A stretch of 64,000 nucleotides of DNA from Calycina herbarum. Lineage: Eukaryota; Ascomycota; Leotiomycetes; Helotiales; Pezizellaceae. Shown here piece by piece: positions 10,343-23,500 of the stretch (the first letter of the stretch is position 1; the number at the start of each line of letters is the position of its first letter). Location: the NCBI GenBank assembly GCA_001414485.1, contig LLEY01000012.1, positions 372,001 to 436,000 of the forward strand, read 5' to 3'. A program made the translations under genes and the position numbers. The notes beneath the pieces are model-generated. The model was not told where the DNA came from. It saw nothing but the letters and a program-made list of their open reading frames with translations, and did not search any database.

Positions 10343-10627
10343 TCATTCTGCCATGATCGTCGTGATTTCGATTTCACAAATTAGCGTATCGCTTAAATAA
10401 GCATGTCGACTGATGATTGCAGGCACATGATTCCGTGCTGGCAACCACTGGCAGTCCTCGTTGCGAAAGCATTGCTTAAGAAATTCCACATGACCTATGT
10501 CGAGTTCTCGGGGCTGGCCCCGCCCAAAGCGAAGAACGTCGAGACTGATGCGTGCACTTCCTTGATACATCAACCGCCTTTCCGCCTCAATGGCAGAGTT
10601 GGCCAGTTGATAATGAGACTGCGGCAT
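10343..10627 (-). pseudogene. DUF3723-like N-terminal fragment
   Basis: The 94-residue minus-strand frame has the N-terminal pattern of fungal DUF3723 proteins: YQGSARISLDVLRFG, then RELDIGHVEFLKQCFRNEDCQ, then ARNHVPAIIS. In that family this motif block (G-A-I/L-L-x-F, R-x-L-D...N-V-x-x-L, C-x-x-L, N-H-V/I-P-A-I-I) starts proteins several hundred residues long; here the frame ends after it, with no continuation found on the same strand. DUF3723 genes have no known biochemical role but are among the commonest accessory genes of Starship elements. A multi-exon gene with later exons lost to decay is likely. Confidence 0.55.
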
Positions 10628-11249
10628 GTTGATTTCCTACAAAACACAACAGGGTACAAGACCGAGGAATGGAAGAAGGGGAAGGAAAGGTGAAGGCGAA
10701 GTCGGGACTCCGGGGATGTCGGGGTTCTTATACCATTGCAAGGTTCAGAGTGGTCCTAAAATGGATCATCCGTGGTGCGAGACTACATGGAGAACATAGC
10801 TCACAGGAGACATGAGTACCCGGGAGCTCATTTCTCGGAGCGTATAGCATCGAGGAGCCATCAGCCAGGAGCGGTGCCCAACTAGGAGAAAGAAACGAGG
10901 AGCGTGTTGAGTCAAGGAGCTGCTGGCTCCTCGGTGCTGTCTCCTGCATACTACTAGCTCCTTTTAGTGTGGGGCGGGGAGCCATTTTCTCCTTAGAACT
11001 AGGATCTTCGAAGTCACGTATAAGTATTAGCTACTAAAGTAGGCGCTGAAATAAGCATATACCAAGATAAGTATACCTTGGCGACAAAGCAAAGATGTAT
11101 ATAGCACTTACGGAGGAACGTCGCTTGTAATTAGTAAGTGCTCTTTATTTAGAATCTCACGCATCCGCTATATAAAATACTATAAGCGCTACAGTCTATA
11201 CTCAATTGCAGATGTGATACTCTTAGACAGGAAACAGGAATAGAGTCTA
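10628..11249. other. Repeat-like spacer rich in AGGAG/CTCCT
   Basis: Contains several CAGGAG, AGGAGC and GCTCCT copies in both orientations (10860-10970). ORFs on the minus strand (10728-10985) look like by-products of this skew. No gene supported. Confidence 0.35.
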
Positions 11250-11640
11250 CTATATAGAATAAGCTCCTAGGAGATATAGAGACCTAGGAGCATTTTCCTA
11301 GAAGTCGTACCCTCCTAGTAGCTTTATCCTAGGCGTGATACTGTCCTAGAAGCTTTATTCTAGGCGTAATACTATCCTAGGAGCTGCGGGTTCCTAGGAG
11401 CCTTCTTCTAATCACTATCAGCGCCTAGGATCTCCTGGTTTCTAGGACAATTGTTCTAGGACAGGGAATCTAGGAACCTAGGGAACCTAGGACTATAATT
11501 CTGGGACGTTATAGCTCTTAAGAGACAACGTCTCCTAAGATCTTTTCTCTAGGAACTCGAGATTTCTAGGAAAAAGTTTCCAGGAGATTATAGCTCTTAG
11601 AAGCCTGGCTCGGCTAGGAGCATTCTAGGTATAATCACGT
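11250..11640. repeat. CCTAGGAG-rich degenerate array
   Basis: More than fifteen copies of CCTAGG, CTAGGA or TCCTAGGAGC-like words occur at irregular 15-35 bp spacing in either orientation (for example CTCCTAGGAG at 11266). The word is its own near-palindrome. Spacing is too irregular for a CRISPR or simple tandem array; it looks like an amplified GCTCCTAGGAGC module worn down by mutation. Confidence 0.6.
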
Positions 11641-12679
11641 AAGAAGGTCATTTAAATATATATATATATATAATTAAAAAAGAATATAAAATCTAATTTA
11701 TCTATATTATATTATCTACCTAGAGTAGTTTAGATTTTAGTATAGAATTTTAATATACTTAGATTATATAACTAATTAAACTAAGAAGAGAACACGAGTA
11801 ATAGACAGCTATAACTTTAACAAATAACTATATCTCAGTTAAAAAGTTAACCGAATACTCTATATCTAAATATTCTCTAGAAAATTTTCAAGGAATCCTT
11901 AATAAGTAGTTATATTTAATAATTAGTAGCCTTAATCCTTTATAGTAGACTATATAGAAAACGAGAAAGTATAGTATAAAATTATATAGTTTATAAAATA
12001 GAGAGGTTAAGAAACTATCTTATAAATCCTTACTATATAATTCTAAAGGTATATTTTATACTTTAAGTATATTCGGTAGATATTATATCTAATCTTATCT
12101 CCTTCTCTAATATTAGACAAATGCTTCTGCTTAAAGTGCTTAGTAAGGTCTCCTAGACTTATAAATAAATATATACGCTTCTTAAATAATAAGTTTTCCT
12201 TCTCTAAGTATATAAAGCAGATAGTTAGTCTCTTCTCTATAAATACTAATAATATAGTAATACTTAATACTTACTTCTCGGCCTCGGCAGATTTCTACTA
12301 TAGGTTAGTCTCCTTAGATAGCTTCCTACGTAGTCGAGCAACAGTCCTCTCTTCCTAGAATATATAGTAGGTAGTAACTGTATTAATAGTAGTATTACGC
12401 CGGTGAAACTCTTCTTTTAAAGTCGCTCCTAGCAGAGTTATTATCGTCTTAACTAAGCGCTTCTAGATTAGAGGCATCTCCTTATCTAGGTATAGAGTAG
12501 TCTACACTTCCTAGTTAAACTTAAGCTTAGAAAGCTATAGCTCGATCTTATTAACCAGGTATTCTAGATTCTACTAAACTTAAACCTACTTTAGAAGTAT
12601 AACTCTTTACTACTGCCTTAAATTAAAGATCTTATAGCTAAGAGTTTAGTACCTAGGCTATTATATAGCTATGTCTTAG
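11641..12679. other. Very AT-rich RIPped sequence
   Basis: TA-dominated sequence with almost no open frame above 50 codons on either strand, including a (TA)n run at 11658-11672. Its right part (from about 12300) may still be the 3' end of the DUF3435 relic. I cannot identify the rest. Confidence 0.4.
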
Positions 12680-13711
12680 AAGCGGCGTTTCTACTTCTCT
12701 CGCTATATAATAAGGCAGCAGATATAGAGATCTTAATTAACTAATAGAGATTGCTTAAGCGTAAGTTCTTATAGTTAGTTAGGATTAATATATTAAGTTA
12801 TCTAATAGGCTACCTATATTAAGTCGTACTAAGGTTTATAGCTAGAGACGATAGCTCTAGTATTAGTAGTAACCTGCTATAGAAGGTAGTACTTAATAAA
12901 GGTGTTAATCTTAGTATATTATAATATTATATTCTAGAGCGTATCGCTTACGTCACCTGTTCGTCTATAGTTAGTATATCTTACTATAGAGTAAAGAGGA
13001 TAAGCGACGAACTACTCTAGTTAAATATATTACCTATACTATATTAGAGATAGTATAGACGTATAATCTATAGAAACCCTATAAGTATACTAAGCTTCTT
13101 TATCTATAGTAAGAGTGTAGAGTATAGTAATTTCTAGTCTAGCGAGATCTCTTACTTATAGAGCGTCTTAATAGACTTATAAAAGATAGAGATATTAGTC
13201 TTTTCCGATTTTAAATATAAGAGCAGCTGCTTATACCTAGGCTAAATATCTAACCTACTAATCTTCTCTATAAACGTAAGATTTAGAGCTAAAAACGCTT
13301 TATTAGTAAGAATAAGGCCTAGTAAGGCGATATATAGACTAAGGATAAGAGATAGATCGAAGATAATCTTAGGAAGTAGGAACGTATTCCTAGCTTTCTT
13401 ATAAGTAATACGTTATATAGTAGAACTAGAAGGGATTTAGAAAGGTAAAAAGAGTATAGATAAAACTTATATATCTTTTATACTAAGATACTACTTTGTA
13501 AACTCGTATATAAATTCAATTAAGATCTAATAAATCTTACTCTTCGGGTCCTAGAGTAGAGTTATAATAATATAACAGTAGTAGAGGTTTAGAACTACTA
13601 AAGATCGGTTTCTAGAGAAGGTAGCTAGGTAGTAGAAGAAGGCGAGTTATATATAGTACTAGCTATATATATACTTCTTTCTTATTATTATAAGGTTAGT
13701 CTAGAGGACGC
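12680..13711 (-). pseudogene. DUF3435 tyrosine recombinase (Starship captain-type), C-terminal half
   Basis: Read on the minus strand from 13711 downward, the translation follows the DUF3435 order with scattered RIP stops. It runs LAFFYYLATFSRNR, DPKSKI then LIEFIYEFTK, PKIIFDLSLILS, ALLGLILTNKAF, KISRLDI then PRYKQLLLYLKSE, and a degraded PY-SLR-like region near 13040. Weaker similarity continues to about 12680. DUF3435 proteins are the tyrosine recombinases that mobilise Starship giant transposons. The frame joins that of the N-terminal half at 25555 when the Gypsy insertion and one GACGC copy are ignored, so both halves were one gene. Too degraded to be active; catalytic residues cannot be scored reliably. 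Confidence 0.8.
13707..13711. repeat. Target-site duplication GACGC of element A (left)
   Basis: GACGC directly precedes the LTR here and directly follows the other LTR at 25555-25559, the 5-bp duplication expected of Ty3/Gypsy integration. Confidence 0.95.
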
Positions 13712-14040
13712 TGTGATAAACCTAATCTGCTAGCCCTCTAGTAGTTATCCTTACCTATAGTATATACAGGTGTAGCAGATAATCAGAGAAGTAAGAGGTG
13801 GTTTAATTAAAGATCTAAAGCTACAGAAGAGAAGAGAAGGAAAGAGGAGACTTCTAGAGGTCCTATAATATAGAGATAGCTAAGGAATCGATAAGTTATA
13901 GGAATGTCGATCTGTTTATAGAAATAGTTCCTAGCCTAGGTAGGAATAGTTCTAGGCTAGGCTAGGAATAGCAGGCTTTGCAGACGCCGGCGAGCAGCCG
14001 TATACGAGTCACGTGCTCGGCGGTGGCCAGGTCTGTAACA
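13712..14040 (-). repeat. 3' LTR of element A
   Basis: 329 bp, beginning TGTGATAAACC and ending GTCTGTAACA on the plus strand (TG..CA ends when read on the minus strand, allowing RIP). It retains a GC-rich core including CGAGCACGTGACTCG-like sequence (reverse strand). Confidence 0.95.
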
Positions 14041-17000
14041 TTACCCCCCCTTTTAAGTAGAGCTCGTCTACGAGCTCTGAACCTACTACTCTATAGGTAA
14101 TTTATCCTCGTTCTTATAATATTCCAGCTCGTCTATACTATCTTCCTAGCTCTATAACTATTCTACTAAGTACCTAGGAGGCCCTAAGAGAGAAGGATTT
14201 AGAGCGTGAAACTCTTAAAGCTTATACGAGTAGCTTATAAAGTTAGAAGCTAGGTACTAGGCTAGGTCTAGCTCGCTTTGTACCTATTGAACCCGGTATT
14301 ATAATTTTCTATAATAGCCTCTAGAGGCTAGTACTTAGTCTACATCCTATTCGTTATACTTGTTAACTATAATAGGCAGTCCTAGTTCCTGTAGCTAGCC
14401 TAGTAGCGGATCGTTAAGAGCTTTACGAAGCTTATCTATAGAGATCATAGACTATATTTTAATTATCAGAGATAGGTCGACTTAGAAAGCGTTTCTAACC
14501 TTTTCTAGGACTATATATAGACTAGCTATCTACTGGTCGAGCTTATAGCTTAGGCGGTCTATATTCCACGTCTTTGTCGATACGTAGACCTTGTCGCCTA
14601 TAGCAAAGTCTACTGGTCGCCGGTGCTTGTTTACTTGCTTACGCTAGCGTTCCTAAGCAGCCTCGATTCCCTTATAAGCGGTTTCCTAGGCGCTGTATAT
14701 ACGGGTTACGTACGCAACTGCTTCGTCTCGTAAAAGCTGTTTATAGACGCTTATTAGCTCTTCTAGGCTCTAGCGGACTTAATCAAAGCTAGTACGTAGT
14801 ACGTAACTAAGCTCGATTTATATAGGCGGAAGAGTCGTCGAGTCCTAGAGAAGTATAGCTTATACGTAGTCTATAATCGGCATTAGTTTAGACTAGTTAT
14901 CCTAATAGTAGTTTATAAACAGGCGAAGGCGTTAGTTAATCTACTGGTTTATATTCTTAGTTTAACCGTCGGTTTATACGTATACGGCCGTGGATAGCTT
15001 AATCTTAGTCTCTAGGATCTGGTTAAACTCTTGCTAGAACTCTAAGACGAATTACAGACCACGGTTAGAGATAATAGTATTTAACAGTCTGTAATAGCGT
15101 TATACATAGTTAAGGTAGATCCGTATAGTCTTTTTTACGTTCGTAGTCTTTAGATAAGAGATAGAGATAGATCTCTTACTTAGCCGGCAGATAAAGATAA
15201 TAATTATATCTATCCTAGACTTATTAGAAGGGAATTCCTTAAAATCAACTAATATATGTTACTATAGGTAATCCGGGATAGGTAAGGGGTTAAGGAGTCT
15301 AAGAGAGCGGTCTCGTAGTACGTAAGAGCGACAGCAGGTCTAGCAGTTATAGACGAATCGTTATATATCTAAACGAAGGTGCGGCTAGTAGTAGCGGTCT
15401 GTAACTAGCTTTAGAGTCTTAGATTATCTAGGGTAGGCTACTAAGACTTGATTATAAACCTCGTTTAGTAAGCGTACTTTGAGATCGTCGTCCTTAGGTA
15501 GGATAAGCCGTTCTTAGTATAGTAGGAGGCTGTTATAGGTTGTCTAGCTAGGGCGTTCGTCTGTAGCGTACTAGCGGAGAGCGTTAAGGCCTATACTCGT
15601 ACGATTAGCTTGTAGGATATTGTTAATTAAGTTATATAGTCTATCGGCTACTCTAACAGGTGTAATATCTACGGAAGAGTCTAAGTCTAGGTCTATAATA
15701 ATCCGCGAGTCGAGATTCTTAGGCTATAAGAGGACTTATATACGAGTAGATATCTTTATTACTATTTAACTATCTGCTTCTTAGTCCTAGTAAGTAAGGG
15801 AATCCGCTCGATTCTAGCTACTAGGCTTATAAGTAAGTAGGAAGTTAAATCAAGAGAGAGTTTCAGCCTAGCAGGCTTATTAGCTAGATAAGGCTTTAGT
15901 TATTATAAAGTACTTAAGAGCTTTATAGTCTAAAACAACCTGTACCCGGTATAGAGACCCTTCAAGCTCAGGTCTCTAGACTTCTAGAGAACGTATAATA
16001 GCTAGTATCTCTTTATTGTAAATCGGGTAGTTAATCTCAGCAGGTATTATTATCTTAGAGAAGTAAGCTATAAGGTACTACTCTTAACTCGGCTGTAACT
16101 GAAGGAGTATACTACTAAGGACGCTGTTAGAGGAATCGGTCTTAACTATAGACTCGTATTATAGATTAAAGTATATAAGAAGAGGTGTATTAATAAGCCG
16201 GGCATTTAGCTTAGAGAAGGCGTCCTAATAAGCAGGTGTCTACTAAAACAGCTGGTCTTTATAAGTTAGAGCCGTTAATAGATATACGACTCGTCTGTAG
16301 TTAAGAATAAACTTCTAATAGAAGTTATAAAAGCTAAGAAAGAACTAAACACCGCGGACTATAATAGAGCGTTTCTAGTTATAAATCGTTTCTATCTTTT
16401 CTAGGTCTACTTTAATCCCGTTAGTACTTATATAGAAGCCTAGGTACTTCGTATAAGTAATATTAAACTTAGATTTCTTAATATTAGCTTATAAGCTAGT
16501 TTTATAAAGCTATAAAAGGACCTTATAGACGTGTTCTTAATAGTCTAGCTTGTTCTCGAAGTAAATAAGAATATCGTTAAGATAGGTAGTATAAAAGTTG
16601 TCTAAATAGTTAAAGAGTACGTCGTTTATAAACTGTTAATATATTATAGGTCTGTTAGTTAGTCTAAAAGATATAACTTTGTACTTATAAGCTCTATAAC
16701 AGGTCTAGAACGTTATTAGTTCCTTAAACTTAGGGTTAATCCGAATCCGGTAAAAAGCTTGTTATATGTCTAGCTTTATAAAGATACGAGCCTTACCTAG
16801 CTAAGTAAGAGTTTTATCGATTAATAGAAGAGGATACTAGTCCTTATAGGTTAGGTTATTTAGCTTATAGTAATTAATATAAAACTGTAGAGAGCTATTA
16901 GACTTCTTAATAAAGAGAATTAGAGCTATAAAGAGGGCTTGGCTAGCCTTAATAAAACCTTTATAAAGGTTCTTAACAAGGTATTATTTTATAGCCTAGA

Positions 17001-19043
17001 GCTTATCTATTAACTAGTAGCAGAGGGGGCTATAAGACAAGTCGTCTACGTTCCCGTCTATAAGTTTAATCTTATAGTTATATAAGCGACGAGAGAGAAG
17101 AGTATTAGACGTAGCTTTAGAGAAAACGTCTACAAGATCCTAGTAGGCTCTAGAGAGGCTTTCTTAGACCTGTAAGTCGTCTTTTTAATCTATAATTTTT
17201 TTTTCTATTAAGTAATCGATCTTATAAAGAGAGGTACTAAAGGCCGTAGCTTTAGTATCTTATAGGTTACAGCGATATATAGCAGTACTAATAACAGCGA
17301 TATCTACTAATAGTAGGTTAAGGCGTACACGTTTCAGACGCGCTATAAAGGCTTTACAGATATCTAAACCTGTAAGAGCGTGGTTTATATTTCGTAAGTT
17401 GTTTTAGCGGTCCTAGTACTCGCTGTGACGTACGGCTAGAGGTGTAGTAGGCGGGCGCGCTAGGATCTAAGAGACTAGAAGCTCGTTAACAAGGCTTATA
17501 GACAGTTATAGGTCTTCCTAGTATTTGTATACAACCTGTTCTTCTAGGGCCTGATCGCGGCGATCTAAGTTAGCTTAGTAATCTAGGTTTAAGGGCCGAG
17601 TCTATAGGATCCTAGGATCTAGGAAGCATAGCTAAATAAGGTTAGGAGAAGGAGGGAGATCTACAGGCTATATAAGTCAGCGCTGGCAAGGGTTAAGTTA
17701 TACGTTAAGCTAGTTAAACTATATACGCCTAAGAATAAGGTCCTAATAGCTAGTATTAAGGAGGACTATAGAGACGTTATACTGTTTATAGCCGTCTATA
17801 TATAAGTAAAGAATAATATAGTAGTCCGTAGACTGTCGACTCTGTCTATTAAAGCTACGAACTATAATAAGAGTAGGAAGAGTATAAATAGTTAAAGAGA
17901 AGAAGCGAGCTAGCTCTTAAGCGAACTTTATACTAATAAGTATAAAGCTGTTTACTCTAGTATTAGCTAGAGTAGAGGTTTTAAATCCGTATCTATTAAA
18001 AACTAAGTTATAAGAGACTATAAACTGTTTTCCTTTAAGTAGCTAACTTAGATCGATAACTAACTAGCTAGGACCTTAGTAAAGCAAGCCTAAGGGGGAG
18101 ACTTTCCCTAGACTTAGTCGTTTTCCGACTGTTCTAAGTCGGACGTAGGCTCTATAAGCTTATTAATGTCTATAATAGGCTTAGAGTTCTTAGAGCATTC
18201 GCGGGCATAGTACCTAGTCCTCTTATACTTAAAGCAGGCGTTGTCTGGTTTCTTATAAACAGACGTTGGTTTACGTAATAGTCTATAAAAGCAGGAGGCT
18301 GGGGCAGAGGAGGTTATATAGAACGTAGTTTAAGTAGTAGTAAAAGTTCTAGCTAGGCGGGAGGTAGTAGTAGTAGTTATAGGCTAGGGGATAAGACGAG
18401 CGGTCTGTAAGTTACTTCTACAGAGCTGAAGTCTTTATAAGTTCTTATTAATAAGTCGACACTTGTTTACTAGAGCTGTACTTATAAGTAGGACGTCTAA
18501 GAATAGTAAGACAGACTGTTATAGAGGTGGCGTAAGCTTATTATATAAGTCGGGCTATAAGTCGTCTATTAGGATCCGTCTAGTACCTATAAGATATAAG
18601 AAGCGAGTATAGAAGGTTATGAAAGTCTCGTTATCTCTTATAATAAGCTAGCGGAATTCGATATAGGCGTTCTATACTTCGAACAGGTTCTCTAGGATAT
18701 CTATAAGATATATAATTATTTCTTTTATAGACTAAAACAGCTTAGGTCTCTTCTAGTAATAGGGCGTGAGATGTTTCTAAGTAATATTAGCTATATAGTT
18801 AAAAACGTAAGCTATCTTTACTTCCTCTAGCTTAAACATAGAGGCGTTGATAAAGAACTTATTCTTAATCTAGATTTTCTAGTTATCGAAGGTTAGAGAT
18901 AAGCTATCTATTAGAGGCTTAGTATCCTTAAGCTTAACTATAAACGACTTATATTATCTAGTTTTAGACGAGGTATTCCCTCGCAGAGGGGTATAGACGT
19001 TGTCTAGTTGTTCTCGTAGTAGGCAGACCTGTTTTAGAGCTAT
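14041..19043 (-). pseudogene. gag-pol of element A (main part), RIPped
   Basis: On the minus strand the order is gag (from 19043 downward), a CCHC zinc knuckle at 18236-18195, reverse transcriptase around 17000-16400, RNase H, integrase and a C-terminal chromodomain-like/LTR-proximal tail near 14300. The reverse transcriptase box reads YLND at about 16590-16567, so one catalytic aspartate of YxDD has become asparagine (GAC>AAC type G>A). Stops occur every few tens of codons, nearly all TAG. The first gag codons and 5' leader are displaced to 24968-25225 by element B. Confidence 0.9.
19039..19043. repeat. Target-site duplication GCTAT of element B (left)
   Basis: GCTAT immediately precedes the 5' LTR of B and is repeated immediately after its 3' LTR at 24963-24967. 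Confidence 0.95.
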
Positions 19044-19372
19044 TATTACGGACCTGGCCACCGCCGAGCACGTGACTCGCGTACGGCTGCTCGCCGGCGT
19101 CCGCAAAGCCTGCTATTCCTGGCCTGGCCTAGAACTATTCCTACCTAGACTAGGAACCATTTCTATAAACGGATCGACATTCCTATAACTTATCGATTCC
19201 TTAGCTATCTCTATATTATAGGACCTCTAGAAGTCTCCTCTTTCCTTCTCTTCTTTTCTATAGCTTTAGATCTTTAATTAAACTATCTCTTACTTCTCTG
19301 ATTATCCGCTATACCTGTATATACTATAGGTAAGGATAACTACTAGAGGGCTAGCAGATTAGGTTTATTATA
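19044..19372 (+). repeat. 5' LTR of element B
   Basis: 329 bp, TATTACGGACC... to ...TTTATTATA. Relative to the 3' LTR (ending TTTGTCACA) the differences I see are transitions of the C>T/G>A type; the LTR terminal CA itself has become TA. Confidence 0.95.
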
Positions 19373-19591
19373 TTATCTAAAGCTCCCTTCTTCTCTCTAT
19401 TTACTACTGCTCCTAGGAAGGATTAGAATATCTGTTGCGATTCTAACACGACACCTATAGTCTATATAGACCGCTCGTAGATACTACCAGCGCCTTATAC
19501 AGCCCCGCGTACCCGCGCCTACTACCGCGTATAAGAGCCTAGGGCTCTTCTACCTATACCCTCTGTCCTTACAACTGAGTCGTCTGTAACA

Positions 19592-20560
19592 ATGTCTGCC
19601 GACCAGCCTATAGACGCTCAACAGCTCGCTACAGCCCTGGAACAGGTCCGCCTACTACGAGAATAACTGGACGACGTTCGTACCCCTCTGTAAGGGAATA
19701 CCCTGTCCGAAACTAGACAACATAGGTCGTTTATAGTTAAGCTTAAGAATACTAAGCCCTTAACAGATAGCTCGTCTCTAACCTTCGACAACTAGAAGAT
19801 CTAGATTAAGGATAAGTTCCTTATTAACGCCTCTATGTTTAAGCTAGAGGAAGTAAAGATAGCTTACGTTTTTAACTATATAGCTGATATTACTTAGAAG
19901 TATCTCATACCCTATTACTAGAAGAGACCTAAGCTGTTTCAGTCTATAAAAGAAATGATCGTATATCTTATAGATATCCTAGAGAACCTGTTCGAAGCGT
20001 AGGACGCCTGTATCGAATTCCGCTAGCTCGTTATAAGAGATAACGAGACTTTCGTAACCTTCTATACTCGCTTCTTATACCTTACAGGCACTAGACAGAT
20101 CCCGACGGACGACTTATAGCCTAACTTATATAATAAGCTTACGCCACCTCTATAATAGTCTATCTTACTATTCTTAGACGTCCTACTTATAAGTACGGCC
20201 CTAGTAAACAAGTGTCGACTTGTTAATAAGAACTTATAAAGACTTCAGCTCTGTAGAAGTAACTTATAGACCGCTCGTCTTATCCCCTAGCCTATAACTA
20301 CTACTACTACCTCCCGCCTAGCTAGAACTTTCACTACTACTTAAACTACGTTCCGTACAACCTCCCCTGCCCCGGCCCCCCGCCTTTATAGACTATTACG
20401 TGAACTAACGCCTGCTTATAAGGAACCGGACGACGCCTGCTTCAAGTGTAAGAGGACTAGGTACTATGCCCGCGAATGCCCTAAGAACTCTAAGCCTATT
20501 ACAGACGTTAATAAGCTTACAGAGCCTACGTCCGACTTAGAACAGTCGGAAAACGACTAA
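19592..20560 (+). pseudogene. gag of element B, RIPped
   Basis: Starts MSADQPIDAQQLATALEQV, followed by a retrotransposon gag domain (KLKNTKPLTDSSSLTFDN; FEA-DACIEFR; YTRFLYLTG) with TAG stops mainly at Trp positions. It ends with a CCHC knuckle at 20438-20479 reading CFKCKRTRYYARECP, in which the GH of the usual GHYARECP is RY. Non-functional. Confidence 0.9.
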
Positions 20561-20599
20561 GTCTAGGGAAAGTCTCCTCTCTAGGCTTACTTTACCGAG

Positions 20600-23500
20600 G
20601 TCCTAGCTAGTTAGCTATCGATCTAAGTCAGCTACTTAGAGGAAAACAGTTCATAGTCTCTTATAACTTAGTTTTTAATAGATATAGATTTAAAACCTCT
20701 GCTCTAGCTAATACTAGAGCAAACGGCTTTGTACTCATTAGTACAAAGTTCGCTTAGGGGCTAGCTCGCTTCTTCTCTTTAACTATTTATACTCTTCCTA
20801 CTTCTATTATAGTTCGCGGCTTCGATAGACAAAGTCAATAGTTCGTAGACCGCTATATTATTCTTTACTTATACATAGACGGCTATAAATAGTACAACGT
20901 CCCTATAGTCCTCCTTAATACTAGCTATTAGGACCTTATTCTTAGGCGTATATAGTTTAACTAGCTTAACGTATAACTTAACCCCTACTAGTAACGACTT
21001 ATATAGCTCGCGGATCTCCCTCCTTCTCCTAACCTTGTCCGGCTACGCCTCCTAGATCCTAGGATCCTATAAACTCGGCCCTTAAACCTAGATTACTAAG
21101 CTGACGTAGATCGCCGCGATCAGGCCCTAGAAGAACAGGTCGTACGCAAATACTAGGAAGACCTACAACTATCTATAAGCCTTATCGACGAGCTGCCAGT
21201 CCCTCGGATCCTAGCGCGCCCGCCTACTACACTCTTAGCTGTATATTACAGCGAGTACTAGGACCGCTAAAACAACTTACGAAATATAAACCGTGCCCTT
21301 ATAGGTTTAGATATCTATAAAGCCTCTATAGCGCGCCTAAAACGTATACGCCTTAACCTACTACTAGTAGACATCGCTGTTATCGGTGCTACTATATACC
21401 GTCGTAACCTATAAGATACTAAAGCTACGGCCTTTAGTACCTCTCTTTATAAGATCGATTACTTAATAGAAAAAAAGCTTATAGATTAAAAAGACGACTT
21501 ATAGGTCTAAGAAAGCCTCTCCGGAGCCTACTAGGATCTCGCAGACGTTTTCTCTAAAGCTACGTCTAATACTCTTCTCTCTCGTCGTCTATATAACTAT
21601 AAGATCGAACTTATAGATAGGAACGTAGACGACTTGTCTTATAGCCCCCTCCGCTACCAGTTAACGAACGAGCTCTAGGCTATAAAATAATACCTTATTA
21701 AGAACCTTTATAAAGGTTTTATTAAGGCTAGCCAAGCCCTCTTTATAGCCCCGATTCTCTTTATTAAGAAGTCTAACGGCTCTCTACAGTTCTATATTAA
21801 TTACTATAAGCTAAATAACCTAACCTATAAAGACTAGTATCCTCTTTTATTAATCGACGAAACTCTTACTTATCTAGACAAGGCTCGTATCTTTATAAAG
21901 CTAGATATATAATAAGCTTTTCACCGGATTCGGATTAACTCTAAGTCTAAGGAACTAACAACGTTCTAGACCTGTTATAAAGCTTATAAGTATAAAGTTA
22001 TACCTTTTAGACTAACTAATAGACCTGTAATATATTAATAGTTTATAAACGACGTACTCTTCAACTATTTAGACAACTTTTATACTACCTACCTTAATAA
22101 TATTCTTATTTACTTCGAGAACGAGCTAGACTATTAGGAACACGTCTATAAGGTCCTTTTACAGCTTTGTAAAGCTAGCTTATAGACTAATATCAAGAAA
22201 TCTAAGTTTAACATTACTTATACGAAGTACCTAGGCTTCTATATAAGTACTAATAGGATTAAAGTAGACCTAGAAAAGACAGAAACGATCTATAACTAGG
22301 AACGCTTTATTATAGTCTATAGTGTTCAGTCCTTTCTTAGCTTTTGTAACTTCTACCGGAAGTTTATTCTTAACTACAGACGAGTTACACGCCTATTAAC
22401 AGCTCTAACTTATAAAGACCAGCCGTTTTAGTAGACACCTGCTTATTAGGACGCCTTCTCTAAGCTGAAGGCCTAGCTTATTAATACACCTCTTCTTATA
22501 TACTTTAATCTGTAATATAAGTCTATAATTAAGACCGATTCCTCTGACGGCGTCCTTAGCGGTATACTCCTTTAGTTATAGCCGAGTTAAGAGTAGCACC
22601 TTATAGCTTACTTCTCTAAGATAATAATACCTACTAAGATTAACTACTCGATTTATAATAAAGAGATACTAGCTATTATACGTTCTCTAGAAGCCTAGAG
22701 ACCTGAGCTTGAAGGGTCTTTACACTAAATACAGGTCGTTTTAGACTATAAAACTCTCGAGTACTTTATAATAACTAAAGCCTTATCTAGCTAACAAGCC
22801 TACTAGGCTGAAACCCTCTCTTAATTTAACTTCCTACTTACTTATAAGCCTAGTAGCCAGAATCGAGTAGATTCCCTTACTCGCTAGAACTAAGAAGTAG
22901 ATAGTTAAATAGTAATAAAGATATCTACTTGTATATAAGTCCTCTTACGGCTCGAGAATCTCGACTCGCGGATTATTATAGACCTAGACTTAGACCCTTC
23001 CGTAGATATTACACTCGTTAGAGTAGCCGACAGACTACACGACTTAATTAACGATATTCTATAGGCTAATTATACGAGTACGGGCCTTAACGCTCTCCGC
23101 TAGTACGCTACGGACGAACGCCCTAGCTAGACAACCTATAACAGCCTCCTACTATACTAAGAACGGCTTATCCTACCCGAGGACGACGATCTTAAAGTAC
23201 GCTTACTAAGCGAGGTTCATAATCAAGTCTTAGTAGCCTACCCTAGACAATCTAAGACCCTAAAGCTAGTTATAGACCGCTACTACTAGCCGTACCTTCG
23301 TTCAGATATATAACGATTCGTTTATAACTGCTAGACCTGCCGTCGCTTTTATATACTATAAGACCGCCTCTCTAGACTCCTCAACCCCTTACCTATCTCG
23401 GATCGCCTATAGTAACATATATTAGTTAATTTTAAGGAATTCTCTTCTAACAAGTCTAGGATAGATATAATTATTATCTTTATCTACTAGCTAAGTAAGA

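Noticed and set aside
11250..11640. CRISPR-like array
   Set aside because: The repeated word occurs in both orientations with irregular spacing and no constant spacer length; the organism is a eukaryote.
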